From the NCBI RefSeq assembly GCF_040610475.1, contig NZ_JBEXMJ010000021.1, positions 12,723-76,722 on the forward strand: a DNA stretch of 64,000 nt, given 5' to 3'. The stretch's first letter is position 1; the number at the start of each line of letters is the position of its first letter. The stretch comes from Actinopolymorpha sp. NPDC004070. GTDB taxonomy: Bacteria; Actinomycetota; Actinomycetes; Propionibacteriales; Actinopolymorphaceae. This document shows positions 25,782 to 34,166 of the stretch, one piece after another. A program made the translations under genes and the position numbers. Below the pieces are notes generated by a model, which was not told the origin of the DNA, did not search any database, and saw only the letters and a list, made by a program, of their open reading frames with translations.

Positions 25782-28430
25782 TCAACTGATCTGCAGGTGG
25801 TCGATGTGCTCGCGCTGGCCGGCGGAGATGTCCACCGCCGGCCCGCCGGCTCCGGTGACCGTGTTGTCGCGTACTTCCAGCCGGGCCAGGTCGGCGAGTT
25901 TGGTCCCGATCGGCGTCGGTCCGCCGACCCAGATTCCGGCGTACGGCGTCCGCCGGATCGTGTTGCCGGCAAGGAGAACGTCCGCACTGGTACGGCCGCG
26001 CTGCAGGCTGTGCACCGCGATCGCGCCCGGGGTGTGGGAGAGCCGGCCCGTGCTGGTGTCGGAGAGGTCGTTGCCGGTTACCTCCACCCGTCCGGGCGGG
26101 AAGTTGCCGCAGCGGGAGTAGAGGTAGACCCCGGCGAGGTAGCTCCGGGACACCACGTTGTCGGCGACGCTCACGTGGTCGCCGCCGATGAGCGCCACTC
26201 CGGCACCTTCGGAGGTGGTGGTCACCTGGTTGCCGGAGATCCGGACGTACTGCGGCGCGCACGCGATGCTGCCGAGCCAGCCGAGGAAGATTCCGTGGTC
26301 GCGTGCTCCGGTCACGGTGCACCTGTCAACGAACACTTGACGGCTGGCGGCGATCTCGATCCCGTGGGTTCCGGCTCGATCCACGCGGGTGCGGCGTACG
26401 GCGACCGAACGCGAGGAGTCCACCAGGACACCCGGCCCGCTGGAGCCGACGACCGTCACGTCCTCGACCACCGAGTCGCGGACCGCGGACAGTTCCACCA
26501 GGGCGCGGTTGTGACGAAGCGGCGGACGGACGGGCAGTTCGAGCCGAACGCCGGTGAGGGCGGCCCGCTCACAGTCGACGAACCGGATGCCCTGGTGGTT
26601 GGCACTGGTGAACACCAGCACCGAGTCCTCTCCCGCGCCCTCGACGCGGATGTCGTCGCGGCCCGCGACCAGCAGGTGGTGGCGGATCTGCGTGTCCGGG
26701 TAGGCGTCCCGGCCGGCCGCAGGGCGCAGGACGTAGCGGCCTGCCGGTATCCGCAGCACTCCGCCGGAGGACGGAAGGCTGCGCAGGGCGCGTTCGAACG
26801 CGGGCAGGTCGTTGACCCGGCCGTTGCCGAGGGCGCCGAACCGCCGCACGTCGGCGACCGGCGTAGCAGGCGTGACCTTGGGCCCGCTCGGTGGCTGTGA
26901 CCAGCCGCTCTCGTCCGCGGCCACCCGGAAGCCGTGGTAGGCGTCGCGGTAGCGAGGTTGGTCCTCGACGACGGTGAACCCGTCGAAGTCTCCGTGGACC
27001 GTGCCGGTCACCGAAGGCGACGTGCTCACCTCGTTGTCCGCGGTGGTGACGTGGGTGAGAGTTCCCTCGACGGACACGCTCGCCGTGCCGGTGTCCAGGA
27101 TCTCGTTCCCCGCTAGGCGAATCCGGTCCGCGGTCGCGGTCTGGACGAACCGGATGCCGGTGCCGAGGGGTCGTTCCACGATGTTGCGGTCGACCACGAC
27201 GTCGGTGCCGTCGAAGGGCCGCCACCCCTCGATCCCGAACGTCATCCCGTGGACGCCGGAGCCGGCGATCCGGTTCCGCTCGATGCGCATCCCGCGAACC
27301 TCGTCGCGTACGCTGATCGCACCCTGGTAGCCGCCGGTTCCGTAACGGTAGAAGGCATTGTCCTCCCGCTGGGCGAGGTTCGTGCGGACCAGGGTGTTGT
27401 CCTGTGCGGCCGCGTCGTACAGCGGTGCGTCCGGCGCGCCCTCGAAGATGCCGACGTCGGTGTAGATGCCGGCCTCCACCTGCGCCTCGACCCAGTTGTG
27501 GTCGATCCGCTGCCGCGAACCGCCGAAGGTCAGGCCGCGTCCCCAGCCCACGAAGACGACTGTGTTGTAGGCGAACCGCACGTCGCCGATCTTGGCGGGG
27601 TCCGGGGTTTCCGCGGTGTTGGTGAAGTTGGCGAGCGCGTCGTCGTTGGCGTTCTCCACGTAGTTGTACGCACCGACCGAGCGGGTGGCGCCCTGGAAGT
27701 GGATCGCGTCGGAGGCGGTGTTGCGGACCACGCAGTCCACCACCCACTTGTCCCGCCCGCCGGGGATCCAGATGCCGGGCTGACCGCCGTCGACGTGCAC
27801 ACCGAGGAACTGCGCGCCCTCACCGCCGTCCATGACGATCGCGTACCACGGCCGGCCGTCGCGCATCTGCGACAGCGGTGTCCAGGTGAGCGAGAGTGCC
27901 CGCAAGGACACGTTGACGACGTTCGGGAACGCCCATGCCTGGGTGAAGGTGTACCTCGGCGCGTAGTCGTTCGGACCCGCGATCCCGGGTTGCTCGAACA
28001 CCACGACCGACGACTCGCCCTCGCCGACGAAGTGGATGTTGGTGAGGTCCCGCAGCCAGTAGTGCGGCGTCGGGGGAGGCGGCGGCTGGAAGAGGTAGCG
28101 GCCCGGTGGCAGGTACACGACGCCGCCGCCCTTCGCCTGCAGGGCGTCGACGGCGGCGTCGAACGCGGCCCGGTCCGACGTACGCCCGTCACCGCGTGCT
28201 CCGTGGTCGCGGACGTTCTCCACCGGCATCGACTCGTAGTCGATCCGCGGCATGCCTTCCAGACCGGGCCGGTCGTACCAGGAAGGGGGCAGGTTGCGGA
28301 TGGCCGGCGGTGCCGCCGACGCCGGTCCGGCGGGCAGCACCCCTGCTGCCGCCGCGGCGAATCCGGTGCCTACCAGGCCGGCATCTCGCAGGAGTTCCCG
28401 GCGTGTACGCCACGGACGGTGCGGGTCCAT
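25782..28430 (-). CDS. Tat-exported right-handed beta-helix protein with two pectate-lyase-3-type domains
   Basis: 882 residues. TRRELLRDAG plus a hydrophobic stretch ending ASA is a twin-arginine signal. Two matching modules begin with the family motif: VRDHGARGDGRTSDRAAFDA at about residue 75 and VRRFGALGNGRVNDLPAFER at about 535, each followed by a GGVVYLPPGRY-like strand and many parallel beta-helix turns. These proteins bind or cleave polysaccharides; catalytic residues cannot be assigned, so lyase, hydrolase or epimerase are all open. A promoter with an overlapping inverted repeat lies upstream. The internal duplication is clear. Confidence 0.88.
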   Translation of the reverse strand: MDPHRPWRTRRELLRDAGLVGTGFAAAAAGVLPAGPASAAPPAIRNLPPSWYDRPGLEGMPRIDYESMPVENVRDHGARGDGRTSDRAAFDAAVDALQAKGGGVVYLPPGRYLFQPPPPPTPHYWLRDLTNIHFVGEGESSVVVFEQPGIAGPNDYAPRYTFTQAWAFPNVVNVSLRALSLTWTPLSQMRDGRPWYAIVMDGGEGAQFLGVHVDGGQPGIWIPGGRDKWVVDCVVRNTASDAIHFQGATRSVGAYNYVENANDDALANFTNTAETPDPAKIGDVRFAYNTVVFVGWGRGLTFGGSRQRIDHNWVEAQVEAGIYTDVGIFEGAPDAPLYDAAAQDNTLVRTNLAQREDNAFYRYGTGGYQGAISVRDEVRGMRIERNRIAGSGVHGMTFGIEGWRPFDGTDVVVDRNIVERPLGTGIRFVQTATADRIRLAGNEILDTGTASVSVEGTLTHVTTADNEVSTSPSVTGTVHGDFDGFTVVEDQPRYRDAYHGFRVAADESGWSQPPSGPKVTPATPVADVRRFGALGNGRVNDLPAFERALRSLPSSGGVLRIPAGRYVLRPAAGRDAYPDTQIRHHLLVAGRDDIRVEGAGEDSVLVFTSANHQGIRFVDCERAALTGVRLELPVRPPLRHNRALVELSAVRDSVVEDVTVVGSSGPGVLVDSSRSVAVRRTRVDRAGTHGIEIAASRQVFVDRCTVTGARDHGIFLGWLGSIACAPQYVRISGNQVTTTSEGAGVALIGGDHVSVADNVVSRSYLAGVYLYSRCGNFPPGRVEVTGNDLSDTSTGRLSHTPGAIAVHSLQRGRTSADVLLAGNTIRRTPYAGIWVGGPTPIGTKLADLARLEVRDNTVTGAGGPAVDISAGQREHIDHLQIS

Positions 28431-28498
28431 GAGTGTCTCCCCGAAGCGGTGGCCGGCCGGGCGCGTGCCGGCCGGTCTGGCGACGTGCGGTGCTCGGG

Positions 28499-28535
28499 AA
28501 GCTAGTGAAGCGGCATACCGGGGTCAATCGGTATG
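28499..28535 (-). promoter_or_regulatory. Promoter and overlapping inverted repeat for the beta-helix gene
   Basis: Reading toward the gene, TTGACC (28527-28522), a 17-base spacer and TAGCTT (28504-28499) form a good housekeeping promoter about 60 bases before the ATG. CATACCG (28514-28520) and CGGTATG (28529-28535) flank 8 bases that include the -35 box, so a bound repressor would block the promoter. Confidence 0.65.
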
Positions 28536-28610
28536 AACCAGTCAGGCCGTCCGTTCCGGACAAGGTTGTATGCGGTCAGCGCCGGGTGGAGCCCTGAACC
28601 GGTCGCGAGT

Positions 28611-28850
28611 TCAGCGGCGGCGGCGAAAGCTGACCGTCCCCGCGAGCAGGCCGAGCACCCAGGCGATGAGGAGGGCGCCCCACAACGGCATCGACACCTC
28701 CGGCACGAGCAGGCGAACCGTCGTCGTGGCGGTGTTCTCGAAGATGAAGACCAGCGCGATCACGGCGACGACGGCGAACCTCGCCGCCCGCCGGACGCTC
28801 GGCCGTGACCAGAATCCCTGTCGTTCCTGACCTGGCTGTGTACTGTTCAC
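28611..28850 (-). CDS. LapA/DUF1049-type small membrane protein (79 aa)
   Basis: 79 residues from a GTG at 28850 preceded by GGGGGG. Two hydrophobic helices: ARFAVVAVIALVFIFENT (about 23-40) and LWGALLIAWVLGLLAGTV (about 56-73), with the conserved FENT turn between them, then a basic tail RRRR. This is the LapA-like fold; in actinobacteria its role is unknown. The frame continues upstream for a long way but without a plausible start. Confidence 0.8.
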   Translation of the reverse strand: MNSTQPGQERQGFWSRPSVRRAARFAVVAVIALVFIFENTATTTVRLLVPEVSMPLWGALLIAWVLGLLAGTVSFRRRR

Positions 28851-29150
28851 GAGACCCCCCGACGACAGCGGTTGAACGCCTGTCTCCAGCCTGCGCGCAC
28901 TCCTCCGATGCGACAGGAGATCAGCGGATGACGACCGGCCGAGGGGTGTGGAGTCACCCGGCCCGGGTAGGTGTGACCAATTGTGTGCACTCTGAAGCCG
29001 CGCCCGGGCTTCGGCCCGCTCGAGTGCGCCGCGCGACCCATCCGTGACCAGGCGCGTCGACGCCGGGACCGCGCGATTGGTCCCGGTCGGAGTGGGTATG
29101 TAGGGGTCGGTTGAGCAGCAGCCGCGATGAGATGTACGGGGGAATCGGCT
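28851..29150. other. 300-bp intergenic region with nested inverted repeats
   Basis: No gene seen. GCACTC (28987-28992) pairs with GAGTGC (29022-29027), and inside it GAAGCC (28994-28999) pairs with GGCTTC (29007-29012). This makes a two-tier stem-loop between two divergent genes, so it is more likely a regulatory or RNA structure than a terminator. Confidence 0.4.
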
Positions 29151-29489
29151 GTGGCAGATCTTGCCGCCACCAACCATCCAGAGCCGGCTCCGGAGCCGGC
29201 TTCCGACAGACCTGGTGACCATGCAAGCGGCCGGGACGTGCCGCGCCCGGCGGTCACCGAGCCACATCTGACCGGCCGGCGGGTTGTCCTCATCGACGTG
29301 GACGAGGAGAACGAGACCGCCCGCTATACCCATGGGCACCGGGCGGCGTCGGACGTGCTGGTCGACCCGAAGGGCGTCCCCGTCGTCCAGGTCGCACCCG
29401 AACGCAGCTGGCAGGCGTGGAGGAAGAGCGGGACCGGGCGGTGCCCGGAGACGTTCCCGTGGCCGGCCGACCTGGTGTGGGTCGCCTGA
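29151..29489 (+). CDS. Hypothetical protein (112 aa)
   Basis: Start chosen at GTG 29151, which has GGGGGAA spaced upstream; an ATG at 29127 lacks one. The first about 40 residues are Pro/Glu/Asp-rich and include a perfect 20-bp DNA palindrome (29182-29201). The second half (RRVVLIDVDEENETARYTHG, DPKGVPVVQVAPERSWQAWR) looks like a compact small domain. No family recognised. Precedes the hemerythrin gene by 84 bases in the same direction. Confidence 0.5.
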   Translation: MADLAATNHPEPAPEPASDRPGDHASGRDVPRPAVTEPHLTGRRVVLIDVDEENETARYTHGHRAASDVLVDPKGVPVVQVAPERSWQAWRKSGTGRCPETFPWPADLVWVA

Positions 29490-29573
29490 GGTCGAGTAAC
29501 CGCGAGTTCCGTTTGGCCGGCGGTGCCGGTGGTACGCAATCCAAAGATCCCGACACGAATGAGGACGAACGCC

Positions 29574-30143
29574 ATGACCGACACCAGGCAACAGAATGTC
29601 GTCGACCTGCTGCTGGAGCAGCACGAGCAGATCCGCGAACTTTTCGCGAAGGTGCAGAACGCCCGCGGCAAGCGCAAGGAGGAGTTGTTCTTGGACCTGG
29701 TGCGGCTGCTCGCGGTGCACGAGACCGCCGAGGAGGAGATCGTCCACCCGGCCTCTCGGGAGAAGATCCCGTCCGGTGAGAAGGTCGTCGCCGGCCGGCT
29801 GAAGGAGGAGTCGGAGGCGAAGCAGGAGCTGTCCGCCCTCTACGACCTCGGAGTGGAGCACCCGGAGTTCGACGAGAAGCTGGCCGAGCTGGCCGAGGCG
29901 GTCACCGCGCACGCCGACCACGAGGAGCGGGAGGAGTTCTCCCAGCTTCGCAAGGTGCTGTCGGAGGAGGACCTGCGCAAGATGGCCGGAGCGGTGCGTG
30001 CCGCCGAGGCGATCGCGCCGACCCGTCCGCACCCCGCGGCCGGTGAGTCCGCGGTGGGAAACATGGTGCTCGGCCCGCCGGTCGCGATGTTCGACCGGAT
30101 GCGGGACGCGGTGCGCGACTGGAGCCGCTCGAACAAGGGCTGA
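29574..30143 (+). CDS. Hemerythrin-like (HHE) domain protein
   Basis: 189 residues. Four-helix bundle with iron ligands visible as EQHEQI (about 16), HETAEEEIVHP (about 50), HPEF (about 98) and HADHEEREEF (about 115). Binds a diiron centre for O2, NO or iron sensing or storage. GAGGA precedes the ATG at 29574. The C-terminal about 45 residues are a flexible extension. Ends three bases from the convergent metal ATPase, with which a metal or redox theme is shared. Confidence 0.9.
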   Translation: MTDTRQQNVVDLLLEQHEQIRELFAKVQNARGKRKEELFLDLVRLLAVHETAEEEIVHPASREKIPSGEKVVAGRLKEESEAKQELSALYDLGVEHPEFDEKLAELAEAVTAHADHEEREEFSQLRKVLSEEDLRKMAGAVRAAEAIAPTRPHPAAGESAVGNMVLGPPVAMFDRMRDAVRDWSRSNKG

Positions 30144-30146
30144 CGT

Positions 30147-32216
30147 TCAGCTCGCCTGGGCGCCGCCGCGCAGCGCACGCTGCCAGGCGGCGCCCCGCAA
30201 CAGCCGCAGGCCGTTCAGGCCGACGATCACGGTCGATCCCTCGTGGCCCGCGACACCGAGCGGCAGCGGTAGATCGCCGAGCAGGTCCCAGGCCACCAGC
30301 ACGGCGATGAACGTCGCGGCGATGACGAGGTTGGCGACCACCAGCCGGCGGGCCCGCCGGGCCAACGCGATCACCGCGGGCACGCCGGCGAGTTCGTCCC
30401 GGGTGACCACAGCGTCGGCGGTGTCCAGCGCGAGGTCCGATCCGCTACGTCCCATCGCGATGCCCGTGTGCGCGGTCGCCAGCGCGGGTGCGTCGTTCAC
30501 GCCGTCGCCGACCAGACCGATCCGGGTGCCGTCGGCCTGCAGCTCGCGAACCTCGGCCACCTTGTCGGCCGGCAGCAGGTCCGCGCGGACGTCGGTGATT
30601 CCCACCTCCCCGGCCAGCCGGCCCGCGGCCCGGGCGTTGTCGCCGGTCAGCAACACCGGCGCTGCCCCGTTCAGCTCGGTGAGGCGGCTGACCGCATCGG
30701 CCGCACCGGGACGCATCCGATCCGCCAGGGCGAGTACGCCGGCGGGCTCGTCGTTCACGCGTACGACCACCGCGGTGTGCCCCGCGCCCTGGAGTTCGGT
30801 CACGACGGCGTGCAGGTCGCTGGGCCCGGATCGCTCCCCGGCGGCCGCGAGATGAGCGGGGCTGCTCACCTCGACCGGCACCCCGTCCACCCGCGCGCGG
30901 ACGCCGCGACCGGGCTCGGAGGTGAAGTCCGCCAGGTGCCCCAACGGGAGTTTCGCCGCGTGCGCGGCCCGCACGACGGCCGTGCCCAGCGGGTGTTCGG
31001 AGTACTGCTCGGCAGTGGCCGCCAACGCCAGCAGGCGTTCCTCGGACAGGTCGGCGCCGGGCAGAACACGTACGTCGGTCAGGTGCGGACGCCCCTCGGT
31101 CAGCGTTCCGGTCTTGTCGAACGCGACCCGGGTGACGGTGCCGAGCTGTTCCATCACCACCGCCGATTTCACCAGCACACCGTGCCGCCCGGCGGTGGCG
31201 ATGGCCGCCAGCAGCGGCGGCATCGTGGCCAGCACCACCGCGCAGGGTGAGGCGACGATCATGAACGTCATCGCGCGGAGCAGGCTGTCCTGCAGCGCGA
31301 CGCCCCACAGCAGGGGCAGCGCGAACAACGCCACCGTGGCCGCGACCATCGCGACGGAGTAGCGCTGCTCCACCTTCTCGATGAACAGCTGGGTGCGCGC
31401 CTTGGTGGCGCTGGCCTGCTCGACCATCGTGACGATGCGCGCGATCACGGTCTCCGCCGCCGGCCGGTCCACGCGGACGTGCAGGGCGCCGGTGCCGTTC
31501 GACGTACCGGCGAAGACCTCGTCTCCGGGACCCTTGTCCACCGGGATGCTCTCGCCGGTGATGCTCGCCTGGTCGACCGCGCTGGCGCCGGCGACGACCC
31601 GGCCGTCCGCGCCGATCCGCTCGCCCGGGCGGACCAGGATCACGTCGCCCACCTCCAGCCCGGCCGCCTCGACCTGTTCCTCCACGGCGTCGTCGAACGC
31701 GGCAGCGGTGCCCTCGCCGTCCTCGGGGAGCTCCGGCAGCCGCAGCCGGGTGGCCCGCTCGGGGGTGAGGTCCAGCAGTCCGCGTACTGAGTCCTCGGTG
31801 CGCTTGGTGGCCACCGCCTCCAGCGCACCAGAGGTGGCGAAGATGACGATCAGCAACGCTCCGTCGAAGACCTGCCCGATCGAGGCGGCGCCGATCGCCG
31901 CGGCGACCATCAGCAGGTCGACGTCCAGGGTCTTCTCCCGCAGCGCGCGGAGCCCGGCCAGGCCCGGCTCCCAGCCGCCGGCGGCGTAACAGGCGAGGTA
32001 CAGCGCCCACCACAGCCAGGCCGGCGTGCCGGCCAGCTGGCAGATCCCGCCGACGGCGAACAGCGCGGTCGCGATCACCGCCCAGCGCACCTCCGGCAGC
32101 GACCAGGTGCCGTGCCACCAGCGCGACGACGGGCGTACCGCCCGGGCCTCCGCGACGTCGTGCGAGCCGGTTGCCGCGGAGGAGCCGGTGGGGGAGGAGT
32201 TCAGGTCGACGGTCAC
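30147..32216 (-). CDS. P1B-4-type metal-exporting ATPase
   Basis: 689 residues, lacking an N-terminal metal-binding domain. The membrane metal motif is SPC (323-325) and the last helices carry HEGS (H658) with VGLNGLRLL, the pair that marks subgroup P1B-4 (Co, Fe, Zn or Ni export) rather than CPC copper or zinc pumps. The phosphorylated aspartate is D367 in DKTGT; TGES and the HP motif are present. I choose the GTG at 32216 because a TATGCT box lies six bases upstream, giving a leaderless mRNA; the ATG at 32237 sits within the repressor site. Divergent from its ArsR regulator. Confidence 0.92.
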   Translation of the reverse strand: MTVDLNSSPTGSSAATGSHDVAEARAVRPSSRWWHGTWSLPEVRWAVIATALFAVGGICQLAGTPAWLWWALYLACYAAGGWEPGLAGLRALREKTLDVDLLMVAAAIGAASIGQVFDGALLIVIFATSGALEAVATKRTEDSVRGLLDLTPERATRLRLPELPEDGEGTAAAFDDAVEEQVEAAGLEVGDVILVRPGERIGADGRVVAGASAVDQASITGESIPVDKGPGDEVFAGTSNGTGALHVRVDRPAAETVIARIVTMVEQASATKARTQLFIEKVEQRYSVAMVAATVALFALPLLWGVALQDSLLRAMTFMIVASPCAVVLATMPPLLAAIATAGRHGVLVKSAVVMEQLGTVTRVAFDKTGTLTEGRPHLTDVRVLPGADLSEERLLALAATAEQYSEHPLGTAVVRAAHAAKLPLGHLADFTSEPGRGVRARVDGVPVEVSSPAHLAAAGERSGPSDLHAVVTELQGAGHTAVVVRVNDEPAGVLALADRMRPGAADAVSRLTELNGAAPVLLTGDNARAAGRLAGEVGITDVRADLLPADKVAEVRELQADGTRIGLVGDGVNDAPALATAHTGIAMGRSGSDLALDTADAVVTRDELAGVPAVIALARRARRLVVANLVIAATFIAVLVAWDLLGDLPLPLGVAGHEGSTVIVGLNGLRLLRGAAWQRALRGGAQAS

Positions 32217-32222
32217 CGCGGC

Positions 32223-32249
32223 AGCATACCTGCGCATACACGCAGGTAT
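32223..32249. promoter_or_regulatory. Shared operator and -10 box between the metal ATPase and ArsR genes
   Basis: ATACCTGCG (32226-32234) and CGCAGGTAT (32241-32249) are perfect 9-bp arms around 6 bases, the form expected for an ArsR/SmtB repressor. On the minus strand TATGCT (32228-32223) overlaps the arm and serves as -10 for the ATPase. A further GCAGGTA follows at 32251-32257. Confidence 0.82.
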
Positions 32250-32275
32250 GCAGGTACGGGGTTAGGGTGGGCGCC

Positions 32276-32632
32276 ATGCACGAGTCGCTGCCGGACTTCG
32301 ACATGCCCAACGACGAGCAGGTACACCTGGCCGCGGAGTCGTTCCGGTTGCTGTCCGATCCGACCCGGATCAGGATCCTGTGGGCGCTTCTGCAGGGTGA
32401 GTCGTCGGTCGCCTGCCTCGCCGAACTCGCCGACGCCACCCCGACCGCGGTCAGCCAGCACCTGGCCAAGCTCCGCCTCGCCGGGCTGGTGCGAGGGCGC
32501 CGCGAAGGCACGTTCGTCTACTACACCGCCGCCGACGAGCACGTACGCCGGCTGCTCACCCAGGGCCTCTTCCACGCCGACCACCTCGACCGCGAAATGC
32601 CCGCGGGCGGGGCCGGCCACATCACGGGCTGA
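32276..32632 (+). CDS. ArsR/SmtB-family metal-responsive repressor
   Basis: 118 residues. Winged helix with recognition helix TPTAVSQHLAKLRLAGLV and wing RREGTFVYYT. The C-terminal helix carries LFHADHLD plus a late His, matching the alpha-5 metal site (Asp/His ligands) of NmtR- and CzrA-like sensors of Ni, Co or Zn. The alpha-3 cysteine pair of arsenic or cadmium sensors is absent; only one Cys is there. Represses itself and the divergent ATPase through the shared operator, by inference. Convergent, one base from the acyltransferase stop. Confidence 0.92.
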   Translation: MHESLPDFDMPNDEQVHLAAESFRLLSDPTRIRILWALLQGESSVACLAELADATPTAVSQHLAKLRLAGLVRGRREGTFVYYTAADEHVRRLLTQGLFHADHLDREMPAGGAGHITG

Positions 32633-32633
32633 G

Positions 32634-34043
32634 TCACCGCGGACTCTGCTCCGGGCGGTCGTTCCCGCGTTCCCCGGCAGCGACCGGGCGTGGGATCGAG
32701 CGGAGCAGTCGGAGTATGCCGGCGCCGAGCAGGTAGCAGAGGAACCCGCCCGCGGGCATGCCGAGCAGGTAGGAGCCGGTGCTCGGCGCGAGGCTGTTGG
32801 CGAGCAGTCCGAGCATGACCGCCAGGTACGCGCCGACGGCGAGGACGAGGCGCGGTGCCGGGCGGTTCACCGTACGCACCACACCGTTCGGAAGCCCGCG
32901 CGGGACCTCCGTCGGGCGGGGGCGTGCCCGGGTCTCCAGCCGGCCGAAGACCGCGACCAGCAGGGCCAGTGAGGCCGACAGCATGAGCAGCCACGGCAGC
33001 CGCCACAGCCACCACGAGGTGGTGACCACCGCCGGAGTCGGCAGGAGGTCCGCAGCGGCGAGGACGCCGACGAGCAGCACCACCGCGCTCATGTGCCACA
33101 GGAAGATCGTCAGCACCACGGAGTTCACCGCCACCACCGCGAGCCACGGGTTCGGCCGGTGCAACCAGCGTTCGGCGGGCACGCGCAGCATGAGAACGAT
33201 GCCGAACTGCATGGTTGCCGCGGCGAGCAGGGCGAGCGTGGGCGGAGACGCGTTGTGTGGTTGCTGTCCGGTCACGTCGATCATGCTGATCGCGTACGGG
33301 CCGACCAGGGTCAGCAGCGCCAGTGCCCCGAGACCGCCCACCAGCAAGGGGATCCACACCCGGGGGGTGTCGGGCAGCTGCCCGTCCCGCCAGAAGAACC
33401 CCAACTGGTGGATCGCCAGCCAGCCGAAGAGGAAGTTGCCGGCGGCCACCCACTCAGAGGCCTCCAGCCGCGCCACGTCGCCCACGGCGACGAGCAGCAC
33501 CAGGACGAGGACGACCCGGATACCGAACCGCCGGTGCAGGCGATACATCACCGGCGCCAGCAGGACCACCAGCAGGTACGCGGTGAGGAACCACAGTGGG
33601 ATCGATGCCACCCACACCCCGAACCGCACCAGCCCGGGGGACAGACCCAGCAATCGGACTCCGGCCACGTTGGCCACCAGGCCGACGGCGGCGAGCGTCA
33701 CCAGCAGCCCGGTGGTCGGCCCGACCAGCCGCCCGGTGCGGCCGAGCAACCAGTCGGTCGCGTTCTCGCCCTTCCGGCGATGTGTTTGCAGGGACGCGGC
33801 GTTGGCGTACCCGCCGACCACGAAGAAGATCGGCATCACCTGGGCCACCCAGGTGAGCGGGTACGCCCAGGTCATCGAGTCCAGCGCGGAGCGGCCGGTG
33901 AGCCGTCCGTGGGCGTCGTAGGTGATGGCGCTGAGCAGCCAGTGCCCGAGCACCACCGCCGTGATCGCGAGCGCACGCAGCAGATCCACGTACCGCTCAC
34001 GCGATGCCGGCGTCCGGTCGGCGAGCTCGCGCAGCCTGGCCAC
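32634..34043 (-). CDS. Acyltransferase-3 family membrane protein (OafA/YrhL type)
   Basis: 469 residues with about ten hydrophobic segments. The family opens with YVDLLRALAITAVVLGHWLL, where the His is the proposed catalytic residue, then PIFFVVGGYANAASL. These enzymes add acyl groups to cell-surface sugars, lipids or antibiotics from the cytoplasmic side. GTG start at 34043 with a G-rich site upstream. No glycan cluster is next to it. A structured inverted-repeat region separates it from the divergent gene. Confidence 0.88.
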   Translation of the reverse strand: MARLRELADRTPASRERYVDLLRALAITAVVLGHWLLSAITYDAHGRLTGRSALDSMTWAYPLTWVAQVMPIFFVVGGYANAASLQTHRRKGENATDWLLGRTGRLVGPTTGLLVTLAAVGLVANVAGVRLLGLSPGLVRFGVWVASIPLWFLTAYLLVVLLAPVMYRLHRRFGIRVVLVLVLLVAVGDVARLEASEWVAAGNFLFGWLAIHQLGFFWRDGQLPDTPRVWIPLLVGGLGALALLTLVGPYAISMIDVTGQQPHNASPPTLALLAAATMQFGIVLMLRVPAERWLHRPNPWLAVVAVNSVVLTIFLWHMSAVVLLVGVLAAADLLPTPAVVTTSWWLWRLPWLLMLSASLALLVAVFGRLETRARPRPTEVPRGLPNGVVRTVNRPAPRLVLAVGAYLAVMLGLLANSLAPSTGSYLLGMPAGGFLCYLLGAGILRLLRSIPRPVAAGERGNDRPEQSPR

Positions 34044-34051
34044 ACCCCGAC

Positions 34052-34119
34052 CCTAGGGTGTGTTCGCAGCACACCCCAGGTCTGCCATCCGGTGGGAGAC
34101 ACCGCTGGAGCAGACTTGG
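34052..34119. promoter_or_regulatory. Adjacent and nested inverted repeats in a divergent promoter region
   Basis: First element: GGGTGTG (34056-34062) and CACACCC (34070-34076), extendable to CCTA/CAGG with one mismatch. Second element: CCAGGTCTGC (34076-34085) and GCAGACTTGG (34110-34119), 9 of 10 paired, enclosing CGGTG-GGAGA-CACCG (34090-34104). The two elements share base 34076, so they could be alternative folds or two operators. Confidence 0.55.
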
Positions 34120-34166
34120 GGGCGAATCGGTTGTTTCAGGTTGCACGTACGACAGAAGGAGCTGCC

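Noticed and set aside
29182..29201. Perfect 20-bp palindrome AGCCGGCTCC/GGAGCCGGCT
   Set aside because: It lies inside a Pro/Glu coding stretch of a probable gene and can arise from the repeated codon pattern.
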